Translations under genes and position numbers: made by a program
Part shown: piece after piece, positions 35,427 to 43,743 of the stretch
How positions within the stretch are numbered: the stretch's first letter is position 1
How the letters are laid out: every line of letters starts with the position of its first letter
Notes under the pieces: model-generated
Database searches by the model: none
What the model was told of the DNA's origin: nothing
What the model saw: the letters and a program-made list of their open reading frames with translations, nothing else
Assembly (NCBI GenBank): GCA_050252075.1
Contig: JBFWLP010000003.1
Span: 1 to 64,000 of the forward strand
Direction: 5' to 3'
Origin: JAAYGT01 sp050252075
GTDB lineage: Bacteria; Pseudomonadota; Gammaproteobacteria; Burkholderiales; Burkholderiaceae_B
DNA: 64,000 nucleotides

Positions 35427-36832
35427 TTCTGTTGTCCCCCAAGCTGGCTGAGCGCCGACAGTTGCTGCGTTAGGTAGGTGCTGGTGGAATTCATTTGGGC
35501 GATCAGTTTGTCGAGCTGAATGAACTGGTTGCGATAGACTTCCATTTTGGTGTCGATACGTTCGGAAGCCGCGTCGTATTGCTGGTTCAGCACTTTCAGG
35601 TTGCTGTTGATGCTTTTGGTGGCACTGCTGAGCAGGCCGTCGGTTTTGACGTAAACGTCGGTGGCCGTGGTAATCCGCCCGCTAAGGGCGGTGCCGCCCG
35701 ACAGCAGGTTTTTTACGTCGACCAGGTTGTCTTTCAGCGCTTCGGTAAGCGCATCGTTGTCAACCTTCAGGGTGCCGGTGGTGGGGTCGGTGGTGATGCC
35801 CATTTGCGACAGGTTGCGCACGGTACCCGTGCTGCCCGATACATTAATGGCTTCACGCACCTGGCTTTGAATGCGGCGTGCCAGGGAGTCGCCCGTGAGC
35901 GCACTGCCCCGTTGTGTATCGGTGTTGTACGAGGTGAGCGATTTGATCGAGTTTTGCAGCTTGTTGTAGGCCGAAACGAACGCGTTGACGGCATCTTTGG
36001 CCACGGTATCGTCGCGCTGGATGGACAGGCTTTCGGGTGCCGTGTTTTCTTTGGTCAGGTTGAGCGTAACGCCTTCAATGGCATCGGTGAGAGTGTTGGT
36101 TTGACTGGTGACATCGATGCCGTTGATGGTAAGCGTGGCGTTCTTTGCGGCGGTTTCGCTGAGCGCACTGGCGGGATCGCCCTGAGTAAAGCCCAAGGCG
36201 TCGTTCAGTGCGGTGACATCGGTGCCGGCGTCGACCCCGGCGACAGTAATGGATTTGACCGCCGCCTGTTCGCCCATGCCTTCGGCATTGAGCAACAGAT
36301 AGTGCGGGTTCGCGGGATCGCCGTTGTTCACCAGCGTAGCCTGAACGCCCACGCCCGACGTATTGTTGATGGCCTGGGTGATGCCTTCGAGCGAGGTGTC
36401 GTCGGCGGCTACACTAATGGTTGTGGTGGTGCCGTCGACCAGTTCAACATTAACGGTAACATCGCCCGAGGCCAGGGCCGTATCGCGGCTGGCCTGCCCG
36501 GTGGCGCTTTTGAGCGTTTGCGCGCTGGCCAGCTGGGTTACCTGAATTTGATAGTTGCCGGCGATGGCACTGCTGGAGGCCGTGGCGGAAAACGCCTCGC
36601 TGCCTGTGGTTGCTTTCAGGGCGCCAAACGTTTCGGCTTTTTCCAGGGTGGCGGCCGCGGTTTTCAGCCCTTCCAGCGCGCTTTTAATGGTTCCGTAGGC
36701 CGACAACCGGCTTTTTTCGGCACTGAGGCGGTTGCTGATAAGGTTGAGCGACTGGCTTTCACTGGTTCGCAGATTGGACAGCAATTGATCCAGTGGAAGA
36801 CCTGAACCAACGCCGATGGATGAAATGGCCAT
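35423..36832 (-). CDS. fliD: FliD (HAP2) filament cap
   Basis: Filament-capping protein that folds exported flagellin at the tip. The 469 residues have an N-terminal D0 region (MAISSIGVGSGLPLDQLLSNL), a beta-rich middle and a C-terminal coiled-coil region (NSNLKVLNQQYDAASERIDT, ending QLSALSQLGG). Its Shine-Dalgarno (GGGAG) lies inside a predicted hairpin at 36835-36855. It is the second gene of the flaG-fliD-fliS-fliT operon, with a 118-bp gap after flaG. Confidence 0.95.
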   Translation of the reverse strand: MAISSIGVGSGLPLDQLLSNLRTSESQSLNLISNRLSAEKSRLSAYGTIKSALEGLKTAAATLEKAETFGALKATTGSEAFSATASSSAIAGNYQIQVTQLASAQTLKSATGQASRDTALASGDVTVNVELVDGTTTTISVAADDTSLEGITQAINNTSGVGVQATLVNNGDPANPHYLLLNAEGMGEQAAVKSITVAGVDAGTDVTALNDALGFTQGDPASALSETAAKNATLTINGIDVTSQTNTLTDAIEGVTLNLTKENTAPESLSIQRDDTVAKDAVNAFVSAYNKLQNSIKSLTSYNTDTQRGSALTGDSLARRIQSQVREAINVSGSTGTVRNLSQMGITTDPTTGTLKVDNDALTEALKDNLVDVKNLLSGGTALSGRITTATDVYVKTDGLLSSATKSINSNLKVLNQQYDAASERIDTKMEVYRNQFIQLDKLIAQMNSTSTYLTQQLSALSQLGGQQK

Positions 36833-36834
36833 GA

Positions 36835-36855
36835 AATACTCCCGATGCGGGTATT
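36835..36855 (-). promoter_or_regulatory. Hairpin over the fliD ribosome-binding site
   Basis: On the mRNA (minus) strand, AAUACCCG pairs with CGGG-AG-UAUU around a 3-nt loop, with a 2-nt AG bulge. This makes four G-C and four A-U pairs. The GGGAG ribosome-binding site of fliD is inside this structure, whose foot lies 2 nt from the ATG. It could limit fliD translation until opened by a ribosome or an RNA-binding regulator such as CsrA. Confidence 0.45.
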
Positions 36856-36868
36856 GTGCTACTTTTGG

Positions 36869-36886
36869 CCGGGCATCAATGCCCGG
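36869..36886 (-). other. Second stem-loop in the flaG-fliD gap
   Basis: CCGGGCAT and ATGCCCGG form an 8-bp palindrome with 2 central bases. In RNA this is most likely a 6-bp G-C stem with a 6-nt loop. No T-run follows. It may separate flaG from fliD stability or be a partial terminator. Confidence 0.4.
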
Positions 36887-36950
36887 TTAAACCACGAAAA
36901 CGACTGGTACTTTGGGCATTTACCGCCCGCGAAGAACCGCGCCGCACTGC

Positions 36951-37349
36951 CTAAACGCGCGTGTCGACCCCGCCGCCCTGCATTTGAACGATAGCCCGCG
37001 CCACCTTCAGCACGGCTTCCGAAGGCACCTTGCGAATGACCTCGCCGCTTTCGGCATCGATGATGGAGACGACCAGCCGTTGGGCTTCGTCGTCCATTTC
37101 AAAGCGCATACCCGTGCGCCACGAACGTAACGATTCGTTCACTTTTTCCAGGGCGTCGGCAACCGATTGCTGCGGGTCGCGGGCAAAATCGGACTGCTGC
37201 TGTTGCTGTTGCGAGTTTTCTGCACTTTTGGCCGATGCGGCGCCCGTAACGTGCACGGCCGGATCCGGCTGCACGCTGGGGTACTGAACGGCCGTCGGAG
37301 CAACACCTGATACAGCGGGGGCGACTCCGGAGGCGATTGGGCTGACCAT
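36951..37349 (-). CDS. flaG: FlaG filament-associated protein
   Basis: FlaG family proteins affect filament length and are commonly encoded next to fliD. The 132 residues have a low-complexity N-terminus and a conserved C-terminal FlaG domain (about 58-130): LRSWRTGMRFEMDDEAQRLV, then DAESGEVIRKVPSEAVLKVA. A sigma-28 promoter lies about 53 bp upstream. It heads the late operon and diverges from fliA. Confidence 0.92.
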   Translation of the reverse strand: MVSPIASGVAPAVSGVAPTAVQYPSVQPDPAVHVTGAASAKSAENSQQQQQQSDFARDPQQSVADALEKVNESLRSWRTGMRFEMDDEAQRLVVSIIDAESGEVIRKVPSEAVLKVARAIVQMQGGGVDTRV

Positions 37350-37401
37350 GATGGACTCCTTGGTATTCGAATAACCTGAAACACGTACGCTTCTACACGC
37401 G

Positions 37402-37428
37402 TTAACGGCAGTCGTTCACGAAACTTTA
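37402..37428 (-). promoter_or_regulatory. Sigma-28 (FliA) promoter for flaG-fliDST operon
   Basis: On the minus strand TAAAGTTT, 11 nt, GCCGTTAA: the -35 box is a perfect match to the FliA consensus and the -10 differs at one base. The predicted start lies about 46 nt upstream of the flaG ATG. The operon then includes fliD, fliS, fliT and the FliK-like/FlhB-C-like pair unless terminated earlier. Confidence 0.88.
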
Positions 37429-37555
37429 ATTTATTCAATTAAGTTTGAAAACCCGTGCTTTTCATTTGTATGGTGCATGCTACGAAATGAAACAATAGGC
37501 CTGCAGTCATCCAATGGTACAGTTTGGCGTTTTGCGTTCTACATACACATAATTC

Positions 37556-38320
37556 ATGGCAAGTTCCGAAGACATTCTGGTTGGGCAGTATGCGCCGCTG
37601 GTGCGCCGTTTGGCGTTGCAGCTGGTTTCGCGCTTGCCCCCCAGCGTGGAACTGGATGATCTGATTCAGGCCGGCCTGATGGGTTTGCTGGATGCCGTTC
37701 GGCGCTATCAGGAAATGCCCGAAGCCCAGTTTGAAACGTATGCGTCCACCCGCATACGCGGCGCCATGCTCGACGAACTGCGCAGCCAGGACTGGCTGCC
37801 ACGCAGCGCCCGCAGCAAAAGCCGCACCATTGAGCACACCATACAGAAACTTACCCACGAACAGCTGCGGCCGCCGACCGAATCTGAAATTGCCGGTGCG
37901 CTGGGCGTGCCCCTGCCCGACTACCACGCCATGCTCGACGACGCGCGCGGCGTACAAATCGTCCATTACGAGGATCTGGCCCGCAATATCGACGAGGGGG
38001 CGGCGCATCCGCTGGATTTCGGCAGTGACCAGGCCCCGCTGAGCACCCCGTGGGACAACCCGCTAACCGTGCTGGAATCGGCCGGCTTGCGGCATGCCCT
38101 GGTGGCCGCCATCGGGGCACTGCCCGAACGCGAGCAACTGGTGCTGTCACTGCAATTCGAGCAAGACCTGAACCAGAAAGAAATCGCCGCCGTCATGGGC
38201 ATTACCGAAGGCCGGGTGTCGCAGCTGCGATCCCAGGCCGTGGCCCGGCTGCGTGCCTCGCTGGCCGCAGGGGCATGGGATGAAAGCCCGGGCGATGACT
38301 TGTTGTCGGGTTTGTTGTAG
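37556..38320 (+). CDS. fliA: FliA, flagellar sigma-28 factor
   Basis: Alternative sigma factor for late flagellar genes, held in check by FlgM. The 254 residues contain region 2 (VELDDLIQAGLMGLLDAVRR, then FETYASTRIRGAMLDELRSQDW), region 3 and region 4 (LPEREQLVLSLQFEQDLNQK and the helix-turn-helix IAAVMGITEGRVSQLRSQAV). The length is normal. It is divergent from flaG and appears monocistronic. Its predicted target sites lie at 8322, 16727, 37402 and 45039 in this window. Confidence 0.97.
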   Translation: MASSEDILVGQYAPLVRRLALQLVSRLPPSVELDDLIQAGLMGLLDAVRRYQEMPEAQFETYASTRIRGAMLDELRSQDWLPRSARSKSRTIEHTIQKLTHEQLRPPTESEIAGALGVPLPDYHAMLDDARGVQIVHYEDLARNIDEGAAHPLDFGSDQAPLSTPWDNPLTVLESAGLRHALVAAIGALPEREQLVLSLQFEQDLNQKEIAAVMGITEGRVSQLRSQAVARLRASLAAGAWDESPGDDLLSGLL

Positions 38321-38321
38321 C

Positions 38322-38339
38322 AAACGGATTGTCCCGTTT
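38322..38339 (+). terminator. Weak hairpin after fliA
   Basis: AAACGG and CCGTTT form a 6-bp stem with a 6-nt loop starting 2 nt after the fliA stop. The stem ends in TTT but no longer T-run follows. It may partly separate fliA from ugd. Confidence 0.35.
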
Positions 38340-38418
38340 ACGGCCGTTATTCCCGCCTTTACACCGGCATTTCCCTTGGTATTCTGGCTTTCTTAGAAGA
38401 CTGCTCAAGGTGGCGTGA

Positions 38419-39738
38419 ATGCGGGTAACTATTTTTGGAATCGGTTATGTGGGCCTGGCGCAGGCCGCCGTACTGGCCCAGGTGGGTCACGATGTGGTGT
38501 GCGTGGATGTTGATGCCGACAAGGTCGACGCCCTGAACCAGGGGAAAATTCCCATTTACGAACCCGGCCTTACCGCCCTGGTGCGTGACAACGCGGCGGC
38601 AGGGCGGTTGGTCTTCACCACCGATGCCGATGCCGGTGTAAAACACGCCGAAGTGCAGTTCATTGCGGTGGGCACCCCCCCCGACGAGGACGGTTCGGCC
38701 GATCTGCGCCATGTGCTTGCCGTTGCGGAAACCATTGGCCGCCACATGAACGGCCATCGTGTGGTCATAGACAAATCCACCGTGCCGGTAGGCACGGCCG
38801 AAAAAGTGGCCGACCGCCTGCGCGCCGTGCTGGCCGGGCGACAGGCCTCGCACCTGACCTTCGACGTGGTGTCCAACCCGGAGTTCCTGAAAGAGGGTTC
38901 CGCCGTGGGCGACTGCATGCGCCCCGACCGTATTATTGTGGGCACCGACAGCAGCCACGCCGAAGACGTAATGCGCGAGCTTTATGCCCCGTTCAACCGC
39001 AATCACGAAAAAATGATTGTCATGGATGTACGCAGCGCCGAGCTGACCAAATACGCCGCCAACGGTATGCTGGCAACAAAAATCAGCTTCATGAATGAAA
39101 TAGCCAACGTGGCCGAGCGCCTGGGCGCCGACATTGAACTGGTGCGCCAGGGCATTGGTTCGGACCCCCGTATCGGCTACGACTTTATTTATGCCGGCGC
39201 CGGCTACGGCGGGTCGTGCTTTCCCAAAGATATTAAAGCCCTGATCAAGACCGCACACGATTGCGGGGTTGAGGCCTGGATACTGAAAGCGGTTGAACAA
39301 CGCAATGCCGAGCAGAAAACCGTGCTGTTCCAGAAAATAGCCCGGCATTTCGGCGACCTGGCCGGCAAAGTGATTGCGGTGTGGGGGCTAAGCTTCAAGC
39401 CCAATACCAATGACATGCGGGACGCACCCAGCCGTGTGCTGATGGAAGCCCTGTGGAGCGCGGGCGCCGTGGTGCAGGCCTACGACCCCGAAGCCATGGA
39501 AGAAGCCCAGCGGCTGTATGCCGCACGCGACGAACTGGTGCTGTGCGGCACCAAAGAGGCGGCTCTGCGCGGCGCGGATGCCCTGGCCATCGTGACCGAC
39601 TGGCAGGTATTCAAGGCGCCCGACTTCGACTATATAAAAGAAAAACTGAAAACCCCTGTGGTGTTCGACGGCCGGAATTTATATGATCCCGCCCGCATGC
39701 AGCGCAGGGGGTTCACGTATTATTCGATTGGGCGCTGA
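38419..39738 (+). CDS. ugd: UDP-glucose 6-dehydrogenase
   Basis: Oxidises UDP-glucose to UDP-glucuronate with two NAD+. The 439 residues begin with a Rossmann fold ([20 protein letters not shown]). They keep [13 protein letters not shown] and [11 protein letters not shown], the catalytic Cys in [14 protein letters not shown] (about residues 256-269) and the C-terminal UDP-binding domain. It lies between fliA and the flagellin-glycosyltransferase-like gene. That position suggests, but does not prove, that its product feeds glycosylation of flagellin or another surface sugar. It is separated from fliA by 98 bp. Confidence 0.95.
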   Translation: MRVTIFGIGYVGLAQAAVLAQVGHDVVCVDVDADKVDALNQGKIPIYEPGLTALVRDNAAAGRLVFTTDADAGVKHAEVQFIAVGTPPDEDGSADLRHVLAVAETIGRHMNGHRVVIDKSTVPVGTAEKVADRLRAVLAGRQASHLTFDVVSNPEFLKEGSAVGDCMRPDRIIVGTDSSHAEDVMRELYAPFNRNHEKMIVMDVRSAELTKYAANGMLATKISFMNEIANVAERLGADIELVRQGIGSDPRIGYDFIYAGAGYGGSCFPKDIKALIKTAHDCGVEAWILKAVEQRNAEQKTVLFQKIARHFGDLAGKVIAVWGLSFKPNTNDMRDAPSRVLMEALWSAGAVVQAYDPEAMEEAQRLYAARDELVLCGTKEAALRGADALAIVTDWQVFKAPDFDYIKEKLKTPVVFDGRNLYDPARMQRRGFTYYSIGR

Positions 39739-39813
39739 GTCGATTAAAAGTGGCGCCCGGCTGTTGTAAAGGGTTTGCCAGAGTGGGCGATAGTTTCGCA
39801 GTGCTTTTTATCG

Positions 39814-42800
39814 CTAATTTAAATGGCTTCGAATGCGGCCTGCCAGATCCTTGCTGCCATAAGCGTCGTCGAGTATTAATGCCAATTTTTCACGCTGGGT
39901 TTTACTTAGCTTATGAAGCTGGTTGATGTCCCTGATATAAACCGCATCTGCGGTTGTCAGCTGGTTTATGCCTTGGTGAATTTGCCCTTTCAGCACGTAT
40001 GGTGCAAATAGCCGTATACGCTGCTCAAGCAACGTGTGCAGCATGAAACCATGTTCGCGCATCCACTGATCGATTTCCGCGAACAATGGTTGATTTTCGT
40101 ATAGCGGAATAAAGTTGACTTCGGTTTGTATAACCAAGGCATCCTTGAGCTTTTGTTCGCCATGACGGAAAACAGCCAGCTCGCCGCCTTGAATATCAAT
40201 TTTCAACCAGTCAATGTGGTCTATTTCATTGATGTCATCCAGCCGCACGGTTGTCAAGGGGATTTCCTGGCGTACTTTTGCCCAGTCGGGGTATCCCTGA
40301 AAGTGGTTCAGTAACGCTGCGTTCGGCTTGAGGGTTGACGTCATTCCTGACGCCTGGCAAACATAGAGCGTCGCTGCACGTCCGTCGCCTACGGCGTAAG
40401 GCAGGTAGGTTTCGTTCGGCCCTTTGGTGCGTAACAGTGTATTTAGAGCGTCGGTCTGGGGTTCAAAACCCACCAGCTTTACCTGCTTTTTCTGCAGCAG
40501 CTTTTTATACGGAGGGTCGCCGTCGATCGGATTTGCTCCGATATCGACCACGTACAGCTCTTTTGAGTTCGCCGCTACGTTTGAATGCTGGGAGTCGTCC
40601 ATGGATGTCAGGATGGCTTGGTTGAGTGGGGTATCTGCAGGGCTTGCACCCGGCAAGTAGCGCCCATCGTCTTGCAGAGCAGGTAACGTTGTTTTTACCG
40701 AAGTGGTATCAGAATGCCCCGCTTGTGCTTGATTAATAAAGCGGGCATCCAGCCAAGCGCGATAACGTTCCGCGTCGGTGGTGCTGATAGTAGCCAGCAG
40801 CGAGTAAGGCAAGTCGTAAATCTGGAAAGCGGTGTGCAGCAAAAAGGCAAGCTTGCGCTTGTCATTTTCGGGCCTCTGTTCCAGCATAGCTGGTGACGGA
40901 ACAAATAACGCATCGAAACTAAGCAGCTTGGTAGCCTGCGTGCCTGAAGGATCGATTTGCTGATTAAAATAGCTGAAATAAGAAGGATTGCTGAACTGAT
41001 AAAAATCGAAACCCTTGTCTTTCAGAAACCCTTGCAGTGCGTCAAGCGTAGCCTGGTTCTGATACCTTGGTGTGGCGTTTAGTCGTACTTGAATCAGTAG
41101 CGCTGAGGCCAGTTTGGATGATGCATTTTCCAGCAGTGTTAATGCATCGGTAGTTTCATCCATTAACAGCCAGTCCAGTTTTTCAACGCCATCAATATCG
41201 TCTAAACGGCTGCTGGGTAAACTGACCTTGGCCAATGTATGAATGGGGTCGATAGCTTGTGCGCCATCATCACTGGCACCCAATGGTACTAAGGTTGAGG
41301 AATGCTGGTTATTCAAACATGCGTGCAGTGTCGCCGCAGACCCATTACCAAGAACGTGGTTCGGCACATAATGTAGATCGTTGCCGGAAAGCTGGCCAGC
41401 GTAATCCTTAAGCCGCGCTGCGGGGTCGAATACGACGGCTTCATGTACCTGAAGGTTCAGCAACGGTTTAAAGCGGTCGTCGGTGAGCAGTCGGCCGCCA
41501 TGGTCGATCGCCACCAGTTTCCCGTTGAAAGAAAAGGAAAAATCCTTCGCCTTATCGTCAGCCCAAAGCCCGGGTAATTCAAAAGGTTTTGTTTCGCCGT
41601 CAAACCACGCTTTACCTTGTTTGTCCAGGGTTAACGCCGCAGGGGGTTTGCCTTCACAATAGCGGCTCCAGATGGCTCGCATAGCCAATGTAAAGTTCTT
41701 GGCGAACCGTTTGTAATCGCACAACGGCGATTTCTGCACCTGTTCCGGCAGCTTCTGGCGCAAGATTGCAAGATACTGCGGATTCATGGCCAGTTCGACG
41801 GCAATATCCTTGTACTGATCCCAATCGTTGGCCACCAGTTCCGGCAGACCGGCATTGGTCAAATGCGTGGCGCTGTGGCGCCCTGCAAAGGTGGGGCCGG
41901 GGTAGGTTACCACCGGCACCCCCATAATCAAGGATTCGCACGTAGTTAGCCCGCCGGAATATGGCCAGGGGTCTAGCGCAACATCAATTTTGTTGTACGT
42001 ATCCAGTAGTTCGTAGTGCGGTGAATGGCCTTCAAATTCGATTCGTGAAGGCTCGATGCCGTGCTCGAGGAACTGGCTGCGAATACGATCTAAAAACTCC
42101 TGGTGGTCGTATTGGGGGCCTTTCAGAAGCAGATGGCTTTGCGGCACGCGATGCAGAATATCGGCCCAGTGCTGAACAATGACAGGGTTGATTTTTGAAG
42201 GATTGTTGAAGCAGCCGAATGTGATGTGGTTGTTTTCAAAGAAAGGCACATTTTTTATCGAAGGCCTGTCTCCCCGGGGGGTGTAGCAAATGTAATCGTC
42301 AGGTAGGCGAATTATTTTTTCGGTATAGAAATTGTCGCAGCCGTTAGGGGTTTCTATTTCGTCGCTCAGAAAATAATCAATCGTATCAAGGCCGGTTGTA
42401 TTTATCTGCCCCCCAACCCATTTCACTTGGATTGGGCTAGGCTTGGTTGCCATGGTCAATAGCCTGTTACCCTCGGTGTGGCCACATAGATCAAAAAGGA
42501 TATCTATTTGATCATCTTGTATCTTGTCGGATAAAGCATCATGACTGAGTGCAGTTACACTTTGCCAGTAATCGAAACGGCTCTTGAATAGTTCTGTAAT
42601 AGAGTCAGAATCATCGCGCATGCTGTATGCATGTAGCTCAAACTCTGATGGCGACAGGCGGCGCATTGACGAGATTATCATCTGGCCTACGGGATGGATC
42701 CGAAGCCCTGCTGAAATAAACCCTAACTTTAACTTTCTATTAGGGTCTTTATTTGTTTTTTCCCTAGGTTTTGTTTTTACCTTGAATATTTTTTTCCAAT

Positions 42801-43548
42801 CCAAGTGCTTCTGAAAAATATACTCGTTGCTGTGTGCAGGGTTGTAATGCAATGACATCAAATAGTTCGAATAAATTTCGACTCTTTCAGGGTCAAGCTT
42901 ATGCGCTTTCAAATAGGCGTTTTCCGCTTTTTCGTAGGCTCCTATTGAGCGATAGGCGCCGGCAATATTCGATAAAGTGGCCGTATTGTTTGGATTGTCC
43001 TTTAATATTTTCTCCAGGACATATAGCCCCTCAGAAAAATTTCCTTTTTTTGTAAATGAATTTGCTTTTCGGTTGCTTAATATTATATTTTCAGGGTGCT
43101 GTGTAAGGGCAAGATCTAACTCTTCTAAGCACTCATCGTACTTCCCCAGGTCGTACAAAAGTTTAGTGTGCAAATCACTCAAGGTAAAAGATTGCTTATT
43201 GATGCTCGATGCTTTTTTTGCATGTATTAAAGCAGTGATGAGGTCGTGTTTTGTGTACGCAATTTTTGCCAGTGCTTCTTCTAGTGCTTCGTCGCTTGGC
43301 AACAACCCTTGTATGCTTGTTATTATCTTTTCTGATTCTAAATGTTTGCCTTCTGCAAAAAGTGATAGTGCCAGAATTTTTTGCAGCTCTGGGTCGTTCA
43401 GAAACGGACTGTTTGACTCGTCAAACCAGTTAATTATCGCTTTAAAATTATTGTTTTTGTAAAGTGACAACAGGGATGTTAGTGCCTGCTGTTTGGTGTT
43501 GTAAGCGCTGGCTTTTCCAGTGCTTCGCTGCTTGTTTTTACGGTTCAT
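39814..43548 (-). CDS. TPR / O-GlcNAc-transferase-like / double FkbM fusion, probable flagellin modification
   Basis: A 1,244-residue fusion directly downstream of flagellin. Residues about 20-250 are tetratricopeptide repeats (for example NIAGAYRSIGAYEKAENAYL). Residues about 272-640 match the bacterial O-GlcNAc transferase (SPINDLY) domain: LKLGFISAGLRIHPVGQM, HITFGCFNNPSKINP, LDPWPYSGGLTTCESLIMGV and PGPTFAGRHSATHL. Residues about 672-935 and 998-1244 are two related FkbM-type methyltransferase regions. The second is intact (VVDIGANPIDG, LVGFEP, DWLKIDIQGGE). The first lost these motifs (AIDHGGRL, AVVFDPA, DWLLMDETTD). Likely role: add and methylate a sugar on flagellin in the cytoplasm. 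The N-terminal third is strikingly AT-rich compared with its neighbours, a sign of transfer. Confidence 0.82.
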   Translation of the reverse strand: MNRKNKQRSTGKASAYNTKQQALTSLLSLYKNNNFKAIINWFDESNSPFLNDPELQKILALSLFAEGKHLESEKIITSIQGLLPSDEALEEALAKIAYTKHDLITALIHAKKASSINKQSFTLSDLHTKLLYDLGKYDECLEELDLALTQHPENIILSNRKANSFTKKGNFSEGLYVLEKILKDNPNNTATLSNIAGAYRSIGAYEKAENAYLKAHKLDPERVEIYSNYLMSLHYNPAHSNEYIFQKHLDWKKIFKVKTKPREKTNKDPNRKLKLGFISAGLRIHPVGQMIISSMRRLSPSEFELHAYSMRDDSDSITELFKSRFDYWQSVTALSHDALSDKIQDDQIDILFDLCGHTEGNRLLTMATKPSPIQVKWVGGQINTTGLDTIDYFLSDEIETPNGCDNFYTEKIIRLPDDYICYTPRGDRPSIKNVPFFENNHITFGCFNNPSKINPVIVQHWADILHRVPQSHLLLKGPQYDHQEFLDRIRSQFLEHGIEPSRIEFEGHSPHYELLDTYNKIDVALDPWPYSGGLTTCESLIMGVPVVTYPGPTFAGRHSATHLTNAGLPELVANDWDQYKDIAVELAMNPQYLAILRQKLPEQVQKSPLCDYKRFAKNFTLAMRAIWSRYCEGKPPAALTLDKQGKAWFDGETKPFELPGLWADDKAKDFSFSFNGKLVAIDHGGRLLTDDRFKPLLNLQVHEAVVFDPAARLKDYAGQLSGNDLHYVPNHVLGNGSAATLHACLNNQHSSTLVPLGASDDGAQAIDPIHTLAKVSLPSSRLDDIDGVEKLDWLLMDETTDALTLLENASSKLASALLIQVRLNATPRYQNQATLDALQGFLKDKGFDFYQFSNPSYFSYFNQQIDPSGTQATKLLSFDALFVPSPAMLEQRPENDKRKLAFLLHTAFQIYDLPYSLLATISTTDAERYRAWLDARFINQAQAGHSDTTSVKTTLPALQDDGRYLPGASPADTPLNQAILTSMDDSQHSNVAANSKELYVVDIGANPIDGDPPYKKLLQKKQVKLVGFEPQTDALNTLLRTKGPNETYLPYAVGDGRAATLYVCQASGMTSTLKPNAALLNHFQGYPDWAKVRQEIPLTTVRLDDINEIDHIDWLKIDIQGGELAVFRHGEQKLKDALVIQTEVNFIPLYENQPLFAEIDQWMREHGFMLHTLLEQRIRLFAPYVLKGQIHQGINQLTTADAVYIRDINQLHKLSKTQREKLALILDDAYGSKDLAGRIRSHLN

Positions 43549-43687
43549 GACAGATCACGTAGGGGGCTTGTAGTGGCTGGGTTATCAGCTGATTCTACAA
43601 TTGCCTGACTATTTCTGTGGTACGAATAGCAGGTAAAAAAAGCACTATTTGGCTAGATTGTTTTGGAAAATAAACTCTTTAGCCATG

Positions 43688-43723
43688 AAAAACGGGCTCT
43701 CCAAATAGCGGAGAGCCCGTTTT
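43688..43723. terminator. Bidirectional terminator downstream of fliC
   Basis: ACGGGCTCTCC and GGAGAGCCCGT form a perfect 11-bp stem with a 7-nt loop, flanked by A-run and T-run (AAAAACGGG ... CCCGTTTT). On the minus strand it starts about 20 nt after the fliC stop and has a full T-run, a textbook intrinsic terminator. The fusion gene downstream therefore probably has its own promoter in 43549-43687, which I could not define. Confidence 0.93.
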
Positions 43724-43743
43724 GTAAGCTACCTGGCGTCAAA

